DNA from: Shewanella sp. KX20019
GTDB taxonomy: Bacteria; Pseudomonadota; Gammaproteobacteria; Enterobacterales; Shewanellaceae
DNA: 64,000 nt
Direction of reading: 5' to 3'
Assembly (NCBI RefSeq): GCF_016757755.1
Contig: NZ_CP068437.1
Coordinates: 1,736,001 to 1,800,000, forward strand
Below are positions 55,509-63,472 of this stretch, piece after piece. The position numbers and the translations under genes are program-made. The first letter of the stretch is position 1. Every line of letters starts with the position of its first letter. The notes beneath the pieces are model-generated. The model was not told the DNA's origin. It made no database searches and saw nothing but the letters and a program-made list of their open reading frames with translations.

Positions 55509-56636
55509 ATGAGAATCATATTTTCCTGTTTAGTCGTAATAGTCTTATCTGGCTGTGCAGATGCCGATGGTGGTGATGATAATTTGGGAGGTACACCAAG
55601 CCAACCCTATACCGATTTTTTCAGCCCTTTACCAGAAGCAGTGCCTTATCCTGCCAGTAACCCATTTTCAGAAGATAAACAGGAGCTTGGCATGCTTTTG
55701 TTCTTTGACCCCATTTTATCCGGCGAAGAAGATGTTGCTTGTGCTACCTGTCATCATCCAGATTTTGGTTGGGCGGATGGACGGAGTTTTTCCGTAGGCG
55801 TAGGCGGTACTGGTTTAGGGCCGAATAGAGATGACAACGGGATTGGAAACTTAACTCTCATTAACACGCCGACGATTATGAATGTCGGGTTTACGGGGTT
55901 GGGTGTCGATGACAAAACTGTCCCTTCTAATTTTATATCTGGAGCCTATTTTTGGGATTTAAGAGCGGATACGCTGGAGGAGCAGGCTCTAGGACCAATA
56001 GGTAACCCTGTAGAAATGCGGGGGAATTTAGCCGAACATACGCAACTGGATGATGATCAATATCTGGCGATGATAATAGAAAGATTGAAACATTCGTCCT
56101 ACAAAGCTTATTTTGATGAGGCATTTGGCACAGTTGATCCCGTGACACAGCTTGCCGTTGAATCTGTGAGCGCAGAGAATCTTGCTGCAGTGTTAGCCAC
56201 ATTTCAACGTCGAGTCATAACGACTAATTCGCGGTTTGATAAGTTCCTTATGGGAGATGAAACAGCGTTAACCTCGCGTGAGATCACCGGTCTCAATAAG
56301 TTTATAAATGGGGGCTGCGCGCGTTGCCATGGTGGCATGATGCTATCTGATAACCTATTGCATGAAGGCGATCAAATTGTTCCAGATCTGCCGTCGGTAA
56401 GAACGCCGTCATTGAGGAATATCGAAAAAACAGCACCGTACATGCAAGATGGCTCGATGACCACCCTACGAGATTCTGTCGCGATTTATGAGCAGCGTGA
56501 AGATCTTCAAGTTGATCTAGGAGAGGACGATATTGGTGATATTGAAGCCTTTTTACGTAGCTTAACCACTGAAGAGTTTTATCAAGAGGTGCCAGGGGGA
56601 CTGCCTACTGGGAATCAAGTCGGCGGTAATATCTAA
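55509..56636 (+). CDS. Di-haem cytochrome c peroxidase-like lipoprotein
   Basis: 375-aa protein of the bacterial cytochrome c peroxidase/MauG group. The lipobox LSGC (cysteine at about residue 16) indicates a lipoprotein, unlike classical soluble CcpA. Two haem c motifs are present, CATCH (about 78-82) and CARCH (about 264-268), with RTPSLRNIEKTAPYMQDGSM downstream, a family signature. It could reduce peroxide or oxidise a substrate at the outer membrane. The Fur-like box upstream is unusual for this family and hints at a link to iron. Confidence 0.88.
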   Translation: MRIIFSCLVVIVLSGCADADGGDDNLGGTPSQPYTDFFSPLPEAVPYPASNPFSEDKQELGMLLFFDPILSGEEDVACATCHHPDFGWADGRSFSVGVGGTGLGPNRDDNGIGNLTLINTPTIMNVGFTGLGVDDKTVPSNFISGAYFWDLRADTLEEQALGPIGNPVEMRGNLAEHTQLDDDQYLAMIIERLKHSSYKAYFDEAFGTVDPVTQLAVESVSAENLAAVLATFQRRVITTNSRFDKFLMGDETALTSREITGLNKFINGGCARCHGGMMLSDNLLHEGDQIVPDLPSVRTPSLRNIEKTAPYMQDGSMTTLRDSVAIYEQREDLQVDLGEDDIGDIEAFLRSLTTEEFYQEVPGGLPTGNQVGGNI

Positions 56637-57157
56637 ATCTTAAAGGCTGTTGCTTTTTGAACACTCGCCCCTGGGGCGACTTCATTTAACCCGGTGCATA
56701 CCCGCGTTAAACTCCCTTATCAGCAACGTAATGTTGGTGATAAGCGGAGGTTTCAATACTGGTGTTTTCAAGGTAGCTAGCACTCTTCTGCGTCTTTCGA
56801 CATTGTTCCTTCGAAGTCAATTAGCTCATAAAATCTTGTTTGGCCGAATACCTCAAAGATGGAAGGAGCGTTGGTGAACTCTCGGATCTCGCTTGCTACT
56901 TTGTTGTGATTATTTGATGAGGTGTCACCATCACCATCACTATCAACTTCCATATTTCTGTCTGAGACAAAACTATTAGAAATAGAGCGAAATGTCTACA
57001 ACTGAAGTTAACTGAGCAAAATGGACATTATTCGACTAATACCAAGAGAATGCACAATAAAAAGTACTAAAAAAGCACATTCCTGTGGTGGCACTGGGGG
57101 GCTCAGGATTTGACGAGAGCTGTAACTTATTGAATTGCAAATACAAAAGTTTGTATA
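56637..57157. other. 520-bp gap with a possible gene remnant
   Basis: A minus-strand frame, ATG 56953 to TAG 56777, encodes 58 residues (starting MEVDSDGDGDTSSNN, later FEVFGQTRFYELIDFEGT). It has no ribosome binding site. The frame extends a further 14 codons upstream without an ATG, so it could be the end of a decayed gene. CGCCCC/GGGGCG near 56666-56678 forms a short hairpin. Confidence 0.25.
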
Positions 57158-57233
57158 TGGTCTCCCCACAGGGACTCGAACCCCGATCGATCGCTTAGGA
57201 GGCGACTGCTCTATCCTGTTGAGCTATAGGGAG
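57158..57233 (-). tRNA. tRNA-Arg(CCU)
   Basis: A full cloverleaf folds on the minus strand: acceptor CTCCCTA with TGGGGAG, D-arm GCTC/GAGC, anticodon stem GTCGC/GCGAT around CTCCTAA (anticodon CCT), T-arm CGGGG/CCCTG around TTCGAGT, discriminator A and encoded CCA (57160-57158). It reads AGG codons. 76 bases including CCA. Confidence 0.93.
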
Positions 57234-57325
57234 ACGCCAGTGATTATACTGATTTTACTCTAGATGAAAAGAGTGTATACAAAGTCTTTGAATTTATTTG
57301 CTTATTCTGCTCGTTTATTACTCGG

Positions 57326-58495
57326 TTAGAGTTTTATTGCTAGATCATTTATCTGAATGTTCAGTGAAGCACTGACGCCTTTTAGTACTGCTGTGGCACT
57401 TTCTTCAGTCACTTGGTCGATAGTGATGGTAGCTTTGCTCTTGCCGGCAACGGCGCGCATGTTATCAAGCCTGTCTGGCATATTCTGCTGCAGAACCAAT
57501 TGCAGCGTATCGCCGACACGAATACCGTTACGTCGACCTAGGTTGAGTATGATTCTATCAGCCTGCCTAGCAACAACCTGGCCTAAAAGCGGGCGGCAGT
57601 TTAGCGCTTCGTCAATATCTCGGCTGGCTACGAGCAAGACAGTGCTGATCATGTCGCCATATTCCGAACGCCAGAATTGGTCACTATTGGAGTTTACCGT
57701 TTGCTGCAGTGAGAATTCCCATTCGGCAGATTGCGCGTATTGCTTGCTCCATACCTTCTCGCCGCTAATAGCATGAAACAGCGATAACCTAAATTGAAAT
57801 ACACGCATGGGGTCATTTTCCCACAGGCCAAAAGTGCGGGTCGATGGCTCGGGTGATATATCGATGATCTCTGGCAATAGTATGTACTGGCTGTCGGTGA
57901 TTTCACCTAACCAGCTGGGTAGTCTATAACCGCGAATATCAACTAACGCCTGATCTACATCTAAGCGCTCATTAGCGTGCAAATGGGTAAAGCTGCTGCT
58001 TGAGTTTGTTTCAATGACTTGGGCGAGTTGCTCTGACAGATTCTGCTCGAACATGCCTAGATTGCCGTAGCGTAATTGCGCTCTGTCTTTTATTAAGGCT
58101 TGTGGCACTAAAATAGAGGCTTTTAAATTATTGGCAGGGCAAGCTTGCTCAAATGGCTCAATGATGTCGATACGAATATTAACGGTGATGTAGTCATTTT
58201 CGATAAGTTCACTAACCATCTCAACTGCTTGACCTTGTGCATTGCGGGTCAAGGTAAAGCTGTCATTAACCAGTTGGCCATTACTGACGGTTTGTTCACT
58301 TGAAAAACGAGCGCCGGTTTTTAAGGTCGCGTAACTTACTGCTTGCTCTATAGCATCTTCGCGCGCTTTAGCTAAGTTGTTGTTTACAATCTTGGCTTGC
58401 CCGCTCGCTTGGATCCACTTTGCTTGTACTGGCGCTGTAATTATAAAAGAGCAAGCCAGAATGACTGTGATAATGCTACGTGAAGCCAGTTTCAT
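57326..58495 (-). CDS. flgT: Flagellar assembly protein FlgT
   Basis: 389-aa periplasmic protein with a signal peptide (about 1-25, cleavage after VQA). FlgT forms the H ring around the basal body of sodium-driven polar flagella in Vibrio and relatives, needed for the MotX/MotY ring. The N-terminal domain AKWIQASGQAKIVNNNLAKARE fits the family, as does the C-terminal SH3-like domain with LNLGRRNGIRVGDTLQL. It is divergent from flgO; a possible weak sigma-28 -10 (GCCGATTA) lies just upstream on its strand. Confidence 0.92.
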   Translation of the reverse strand: MKLASRSIITVILACSFIITAPVQAKWIQASGQAKIVNNNLAKAREDAIEQAVSYATLKTGARFSSEQTVSNGQLVNDSFTLTRNAQGQAVEMVSELIENDYITVNIRIDIIEPFEQACPANNLKASILVPQALIKDRAQLRYGNLGMFEQNLSEQLAQVIETNSSSSFTHLHANERLDVDQALVDIRGYRLPSWLGEITDSQYILLPEIIDISPEPSTRTFGLWENDPMRVFQFRLSLFHAISGEKVWSKQYAQSAEWEFSLQQTVNSNSDQFWRSEYGDMISTVLLVASRDIDEALNCRPLLGQVVARQADRIILNLGRRNGIRVGDTLQLVLQQNMPDRLDNMRAVAGKSKATITIDQVTEESATAVLKGVSASLNIQINDLAIKL

Positions 58496-58659
58496 ATTAA
58501 TCTTCCAAGTCTTTAGGCCAACATAATCGGCGTAATATAGGGGGACTGTTTGTCAAAAAGAGGTGCAATTACTTGCCGACAAAATGACAGTCTGAATCGA
58601 TAAGGTTGAAATAAGCAATATCTATGCCCTTTATTTGGGAGGGGTAACGTATTTATCCA

Positions 58660-58686
58660 TAAAGTTTCTCAGGTTTGCGCCGATAA
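58660..58686 (+). promoter_or_regulatory. Consensus sigma-28 (FliA) promoter of flgOP
   Basis: TAAAGTTT (58660-58667), exactly 11 bases, GCCGATAA (58679-58686): a perfect match to the enterobacterial FliA consensus. It lies about 127 bases before flgO and places flgOP in the late flagellar class. Confidence 0.88.
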
Positions 58687-58812
58687 CTGCTTTAGATAAC
58701 AATACTGTTTGGTTGGCCGCCGTTTAAGCAAAAAACTGTTTCTACTGACGCTAAGTCGATGGTTTTATTTCAAACCGGCTAATCTCTGTTTCTGCATTAC
58801 AGGAATGAAAAG

Positions 58813-59442
58813 ATGTATAAGACATTAATCTTGCTGCCATTACTTGTGCTGCTTGGCTGTGCAAACACCCAGCCAAACGCATCTGAACAGCAGACGCTAG
58901 TGAGCGGCAATGGTTTGCCGCACCTGTCATCAATTAACTATTTGTCTCAGCAGATGGTTAATGAGCTCGTCAGGCAAAACGACAGTTTAAAACCTACGCA
59001 GCCGCTATTAGTGGCAACACCGGTGATGTTGTCAGATCTAGCGACCACCAATGAATTGGGCTTGCAGTACCAGCAAGGACTAATTGCGGCATTACATGAT
59101 CACCAGTTTAATCTGGTCGATATGAACGTAGCCGAAACATTGCGCGTCACTCAAGCGGGTGATTTTATCTTGAGCCGAGATTGGCAGCAGTTACCAACTG
59201 ATATCGATGTAAGGCATGTGGTTGTTACTACGATGAGCCCGGACAAAGGCGGTATGGTTATTTATAGCCGCATTGTTGACGTGAGTAATAACCGTGTTGT
59301 TTCTGTTGCACAAAGCTTTGTACCCATTTCGTCGATGTCAGGCATGTTAAGCCGTTCCGAAAAAGTGGTATCAGAAAATGGTTTGTTGTACCGCTCTGAA
59401 AATGCGGGGCAGCGAATGGCAACAGTGGTGGGAGCTCAGTAG
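58813..59442 (+). CDS. flgO: FlgO-family outer-membrane lipoprotein
   Basis: 209-aa lipoprotein with lipobox LLGC (cysteine at about residue 16). The FlgO domain is visible as LSQQMVNELVRQNDSLKPTQ and VATPVMLSDLATTNELGLQYQQ. In Vibrio, FlgO and FlgP are outer-membrane proteins needed for a stable polar flagellum and motility. The stop is directly followed by the flgP ATG (no gap), so they are co-translated. Confidence 0.9.
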   Translation: MYKTLILLPLLVLLGCANTQPNASEQQTLVSGNGLPHLSSINYLSQQMVNELVRQNDSLKPTQPLLVATPVMLSDLATTNELGLQYQQGLIAALHDHQFNLVDMNVAETLRVTQAGDFILSRDWQQLPTDIDVRHVVVTTMSPDKGGMVIYSRIVDVSNNRVVSVAQSFVPISSMSGMLSRSEKVVSENGLLYRSENAGQRMATVVGAQ

Positions 59443-59901
59443 ATGAAAGCAATTATTCGATGTGCAGCGGTAATACTGTTAGTCGCTTTAAGTGGCTGTT
59501 CAGCACAGGACCGTTATGTACAGTATGAGACGGAAGCGCCAGAGTCTTTTCCGACATTAACAGCAGTTGGCTATGCAACCTTGGCTAATCAACCCTCATC
59601 AGATCCGGCGCAGCGGGTACTAATGGCGATGCAAGCGTCAAAAATTGCCGCTTATCGAGAACTGGCAGAGCAGGTGTACGGCCAACACTTGGCAGCTTCA
59701 AGCCAAGTAAGCGATTGGATGTTATCGAGCGATGAGATCAAAGCCTCGGTATCAGGTGTGATCCGCGGTGCCAAGGTGGTTAAGAGTTATCCCGCTGGCG
59801 AGCATTATGTCACTGAGTTGGAGTTGGACTTTGAACAAGTTTGGGCTCTGTATCAGCAGCAGAATCGCTCGCAAAAGGTCAAAGAGATCACTTATTTTTA
59901 A
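59443..59901 (+). CDS. flgP: FlgP (LPP20-type) flagellar lipoprotein
   Basis: 152-aa lipoprotein, lipobox LSGC (cysteine at about residue 19). The LPP20-like core (AMQASKIAAYRELAEQVYGQ, about 63-82, and SVSGVIRGAKVVKSYPAGEH) is typical of FlgP. It forms an outer-membrane-associated ring in polar flagella of related species. Its ATG follows the flgO stop directly. No terminator is evident before the repeat array. Confidence 0.9.
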   Translation: MKAIIRCAAVILLVALSGCSAQDRYVQYETEAPESFPTLTAVGYATLANQPSSDPAQRVLMAMQASKIAAYRELAEQVYGQHLAASSQVSDWMLSSDEIKASVSGVIRGAKVVKSYPAGEHYVTELELDFEQVWALYQQQNRSQKVKEITYF

Positions 59902-59940
59902 AGTAAGGGAGATTCTAGGGCGGCCTTCAGCCTAATAAGT

Positions 59941-60164
59941 GCTAGGACGGGCTCCGTCCTGCTAGGGAATCAACAGCAAACACCACTTGGCTTTTGATGT
60001 TGACTTTATACTTTGCTAGCACCTATCTGAAAGCTGAGAAGGACCTAGGTGCTAGGTACTAGGACGTTCGCCAGCTCACTGCTAGGGCGGACTCCGTCCT
60101 GCTAGGGAATCAACAGCAAACACCCTTCGGCTTTTGATGTTGATTTTATACTTTGCTAGCACCT
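59941..60164. repeat. Two copies of an 84-bp interspersed element
   Basis: Copy 1 is 59941-60024, copy 2 is 60081-60164; both run from GCTAGG(A/G)CGG to GCTAGCACCT and differ at roughly ten positions. Each contains TCAACAGCAAACACC and GGCTTTTGATGTTGA, whose complementary parts form a large hairpin. Between them lies AGGTGCTAGG. No coding content; looks like a nonautonomous element. Confidence 0.8.
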
Positions 60165-60173
60165 TCTTTTAAA

Positions 60174-60422
60174 GTAGGTCGGCATTTATGCCGTCGGTTA
60201 GCATAGTCGATTGCAATGATTGATGGGCTGAAGCCCAACCTACAGCGGTGTTGTAACGTTTATTTTGGTGTTTACGATTATCTTTTGTAGGTCGGTATTT
60301 ATGCCGTCGGTTAGCATGGTCGATTGCAATGATTGATGGGCTGAAGCCCAACCTACAGCGGTGTTGTAATGTTTATGTTGGTGTTTACGATTATCTTTTG
60401 TAGGTCGGTATTTATGCCGTCG
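60174..60422. repeat. REP-like tandem array, 113-bp period
   Basis: Units start with GTAGGTCGG at 60174, 60287 and 60400; the third copy is cut off after 23 bases. Each full unit carries two hairpin modules: CGGCATTTATGCCG or its T variant, and TGGGCTGAAGCCCA, followed by ACCTACAGCGG. The two modules lie in opposite orientation (GTAGGT and ACCTAC ends), the layout of a bacterial interspersed mosaic element. It separates flgOP from flgNMA. Downstream to 60543 the sequence is GC-skewed but uninformative. Confidence 0.85.
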
Positions 60423-60543
60423 CTTTTCTCTTTTCTCGTTTTTACCGTAAGCGAAGCGTTCCGTAGTGACGAAGTCGCGTACCGTAAGGCCGTAGGTCGC
60501 TCGTCTATGATTTTACCTTCTTTACTCGAAGCTAGAACCGTTC

Positions 60544-60969
60544 TTAAGCTCTTAAATTATTCCCTAAGCTTGAGATGCTAGAGGTACGGCCTTTACCATC
60601 ATAGGTGAGGCTGGCGGAATTACGACTGACCTGTAGTGCTTGAGAGAAGCGATTCAAGCTGGCTAAGCTCAATTCTATTAAAGACTCGTTCTCAGCATTG
60701 AGCTGTTGGCACTCTGCGAGCAAAGATTTTGCTTCGCTAACTTGCTGAGATAATGTGGCATCGGTCTCTAATATACTTTTATCAGGCTGTGTGGCTATCA
60801 TCTCATCGTTATGTTTTAAGCTATCTAGTAACGTCGCTTTAGTACTGGCAAGTGACAGCAATGTGTCTGCATCTTGCGACTGTAGCGCCTGTTTTTCTTG
60901 GCTAATAACGGCTTTAAGCTCAGTCAACACGGTATGCTGTGAGCTCAATAGATGAGATAAATTTGTCAT
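60544..60969 (-). CDS. flgN: Flagellar chaperone FlgN
   Basis: 141-aa cytoplasmic helical protein that holds the hook-filament junction proteins FlgK and FlgL before export. The FlgN pattern LLSSQHTVLTELKAVISQEK and QSQDADTLLSLASTKATLLD is visible at the N-terminus, with a long helix to about 110. It lies 50 bases after flgM on the minus strand and is in the same operon. Confidence 0.9.
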   Translation of the reverse strand: MTNLSHLLSSQHTVLTELKAVISQEKQALQSQDADTLLSLASTKATLLDSLKHNDEMIATQPDKSILETDATLSQQVSEAKSLLAECQQLNAENESLIELSLASLNRFSQALQVSRNSASLTYDGKGRTSSISSLGNNLRA

Positions 60970-61019
60970 AATGGCCTTATCTTTTCTGCCTTAATCCGCT
61001 GCTTGCGGCGACATTAGTG

Positions 61020-61337
61020 TTAATCGCTAAGTTCATTCTCGAAGTTTGCGATATTAGTTGCAAGCTTTTCTGGATCGATTTTGTAACGACCTTCAGCAAT
61101 CGCTGCTTTAATCTCATCAACTTTCTTTTGGTCAATATCTGGCATGTCGGCCATCTTAGTTTGCACGTTTTGCAGCTGTTGAGCCTGCGGCGTAATCGAC
61201 ACTGAGTCGGCTTTTTGTGCACCCGCTGTTTGCACTGGAGCTGCCGGAGCGCTTTGCGTTGCGGCACCTTTACCTGTGTTACCACTGTTTATGCGCGTAG
61301 TAGCAGCGCTATTTACTTGTTTAATATCCATAGCCAT
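61020..61337 (-). CDS. flgM: Anti-sigma-28 factor FlgM
   Basis: 105-aa protein that binds and inhibits sigma-28 until exported through the completed hook. The start MAMDIKQVNS and the C-terminal helix region with VDEIKAAIAEGRYKIDPEKL are typical. A flexible Ala/Gly-rich middle lies between. The frame is open to ATG 61352 five codons earlier; ATG 61337 fits the family N-terminus better. A near-perfect sigma-28 promoter lies directly upstream. Confidence 0.92.
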   Translation of the reverse strand: MAMDIKQVNSAATTRINSGNTGKGAATQSAPAAPVQTAGAQKADSVSITPQAQQLQNVQTKMADMPDIDQKKVDEIKAAIAEGRYKIDPEKLATNIANFENELSD

Positions 61338-61378
61338 TTTGGTATCCAACATTGAATAAAGAGACTTTCTTACACATG

Positions 61379-61405
61379 CTATCGGCGCGATAGCTGTTAA
61401 CTTTA
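61379..61405 (-). promoter_or_regulatory. Sigma-28 promoter of flgMN
   Basis: On the minus strand TAAAGTTA (61405-61398), 11 bases, GCCGATAG (61386-61379), one mismatch in each half from the FliA consensus. It would start transcription 20-35 bases before flgM, giving the usual feedback loop. Confidence 0.8.
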
Positions 61406-61413
61406 ATCTTATT

Positions 61414-62127
61414 TTACATTCTTACTTCAACTTGGCCAACTGCGGTGACTTTTGCGTTTAAGGTTTTGTGTGAATGACTGTTCTTAATCCGTATCTTATC
61501 GCCTAAATTACCATCGTGTAGGGCTTCTCCAACGGTTTTTATCTCGAAGTTTTCAGACTTGGCAAATATCGACACTGTGTCTCCCTTACAAACAATACAC
61601 AGATGATTATTAAAAATAGGTTGCTGAGGTGCGACTCGACGTTTAAGACGGGCGCCGACCACTTCGCTTAGTTGGTCAAATTGTTGACCTCTGAGCGTGG
61701 TTTGCTCCACATAGTCAATGGCAACATCGCTACGTGAGATCAGATCTCCTGGGCCTAATGTTGCTTTAGCTACCACCACAGGGTAAAGAATGTCGACTCT
61801 CACTGATAAAAATATCTGCCATGGATAGCTTAAGTCTGGGCTGTCACAGCTTATTTTTACTGTATTGTTACGCCTTATTGCACGATCGCTGGCTATCTCT
61901 GCTTTTATCGGAAGAAAGCAATTAGGTAAGCTGACACGAGTATCTAAGCTTTGGGGAGTGATATTAATCTTTGCTTTTTCAGGAGCTTCTATTTTTTCTT
62001 CAACTGCCGCTATAGCTAACCGAGAAATGGTCGATAAAGAGGGAACACTCGCAACTTGATTCGCATTGGCGCTAGCGGTAACGGGGAAACAAAGTACGGT
62101 AAAAAGTAGCCCAAAATTTATTTTCAT
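61414..62127 (-). CDS. flgA: Flagellar P-ring assembly chaperone FlgA
   Basis: 237-aa periplasmic chaperone for P-ring assembly around the rod. It has a signal peptide (about 1-20, ending ASANA). The C-terminal SAF-like domain includes VVAKATLGPGDLISRSDVAI and RRVAPQQPIFNNHL, and ends in LNAKVTAVGQVEV, as usual. It is 60 bases ahead of flgM on the minus strand. Confidence 0.93.
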   Translation of the reverse strand: MKINFGLLFTVLCFPVTASANANQVASVPSLSTISRLAIAAVEEKIEAPEKAKINITPQSLDTRVSLPNCFLPIKAEIASDRAIRRNNTVKISCDSPDLSYPWQIFLSVRVDILYPVVVAKATLGPGDLISRSDVAIDYVEQTTLRGQQFDQLSEVVGARLKRRVAPQQPIFNNHLCIVCKGDTVSIFAKSENFEIKTVGEALHDGNLGDKIRIKNSHSHKTLNAKVTAVGQVEVRM

Positions 62128-62311
62128 AATGAATACACCAGCTTGATTCGCTAGAATGCACCTAAGTCGTGTTAATTGTAGAATGTTGGTAGCGAACTCA
62201 TTAAATCGTTGGGCGTCATAAAGTTGACTGATGTCGCAACGTTAGAATCAGATAGTGCTAACTAAGCAAGTAGCATGCCTAAATGTAGAGGTAGCATTAT
62301 ATTGAAGTGTA

Positions 62312-62328
62312 TTGGCAGCATTGATGCG
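62312..62328 (+). promoter_or_regulatory. Possible sigma-54 promoter of cheV
   Basis: TTGGCA, seven bases, TGC: GG (62314-62315) and GC (62326-62327) are 12 bases apart, the spacing required for sigma-54. The bases between the boxes fit the consensus poorly. It lies 84 bases before cheV. Confidence 0.3.
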
Positions 62329-62411
62329 CAAAATCAACGTAATAAGCGTTAACTAAAATTACATTTAATCTTTTAGATTAATCGATAAAAATAAGTACAA
62401 GGCAAATTTTC

Positions 62412-63332
62412 ATGTCGAACATTCTTGAATCAGTAAATAAGCGAACACAGTTGGTTGGACAAAACCGACTTGAGTTATTGTTATTTAAACTTAATGGACG
62501 TCAACGATTCGGCATTAACGTATTTAAGGTCAAGGAGGTGCTGCAATGCCCTCCATTAACCAGCTTGCCTAGGCTCAACTCTAGTGTGCGTGGAATAGCG
62601 CATGTGCGCGGCATGACCATTTCAGTGATCGATTTGAGCGCAGCAACTGGCGGCCGCCCAATTGAGAACCTTGAGAGCAGCTTCATTATCATTTCTGAGT
62701 ACAACCGTAGTGTGCAAGGTTTCTTGGTGAGTTCAGTTGAGCGTATTATCAATATGAACTGGGAAGCCATCATGCCACCGCCACAAGGGTCGGGTCGTGG
62801 CTCATATTTAACGGCTGTAACAGAGATAGAAAATGAGTTAGTGGAGATCTTGGATGTTGAGAAGATCCTCGATGAGATCTCACCAGTCAATACCAACATT
62901 AGTAAAGAGTTGGATGATAAGCTAACCATTGATAGAGAGCGCCATTATCACATTATGGTCATCGATGACTCATCGGTTGCCCGCAAACAGATTATTCGTG
63001 CGTTATCCTCTCTTGATCTGCAAATTGATACCGCCAAAGATGGTAAAGAGGCGTTAGATAAATTACGGGCAATGGCGGCGGAGCTTGACGATGTGGCGAC
63101 TGAAATCCCACTGATTATTTCAGACATTGAAATGCCTGAAATGGATGGGTATACCTTAACGGCTGAAATACGCGATGATCCTAAGCTTAGAAACATAAAA
63201 GTGGTGTTACATACTTCGCTTAGTGGCGTATTTAACCAAGCGATGGTGCAGAAAGTTGGCGCTAATGATTTTATTGCTAAATTTAATCCTGATGAGTTAG
63301 CAGCCGCTGTAAACAAGCACTTAAGTCTATAA
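62412..63332 (+). CDS. cheV: Chemotaxis coupling/response protein CheV
   Basis: 306-aa hybrid of an N-terminal CheW-like domain (about 15-165, FGINVFKVKEVLQCPPLTSL and GMTISVIDLSAA) and a C-terminal receiver domain (about 180-305). The receiver has VIDDSSVARKQI and the phosphorylated aspartate in IISDIEMPEMDGYTL. It couples receptors to CheA and can be phosphorylated to adapt the response. The cheV-cheR order is standard for polar-flagellum clusters. Confidence 0.95.
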   Translation: MSNILESVNKRTQLVGQNRLELLLFKLNGRQRFGINVFKVKEVLQCPPLTSLPRLNSSVRGIAHVRGMTISVIDLSAATGGRPIENLESSFIIISEYNRSVQGFLVSSVERIINMNWEAIMPPPQGSGRGSYLTAVTEIENELVEILDVEKILDEISPVNTNISKELDDKLTIDRERHYHIMVIDDSSVARKQIIRALSSLDLQIDTAKDGKEALDKLRAMAAELDDVATEIPLIISDIEMPEMDGYTLTAEIRDDPKLRNIKVVLHTSLSGVFNQAMVQKVGANDFIAKFNPDELAAAVNKHLSL

Positions 63333-63422
63333 AAGCTGGTTTATGCTGCAATGCCAAGCCAGAGGGAACCAAGTCTTGCTTGTGTTTCCTAGATGGCTAA
63401 TGTATAACCCAGCGATTGTGGT

Positions 63423-63452
63423 AAAGCCGCGCCTTTTATGCGGCTTGTTTTA
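63423..63452 (+). terminator. Terminator or attenuator between cheV and cheR
   Basis: AAGCCGC and GCGGCTT (about 63424-63446) form a 7-bp stem followed by GTTTTAT. Confidence 0.55.
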
Positions 63453-63472
63453 TAGATATTTAGGATGTTAGC

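Noticed and set aside
49560..57233. Genomic island integrated at the tRNA-Arg 3' end
   Set aside because: The tRNA 3' end does face the accessory region, but no integrase gene, no second copy of the tRNA 3' end and no phage genes are seen within the window.
60174..60422. CRISPR array
   Set aside because: The repeat unit is 113 bp with internal palindromes, no short spacers are present and no cas genes are nearby; it is a REP-like array.
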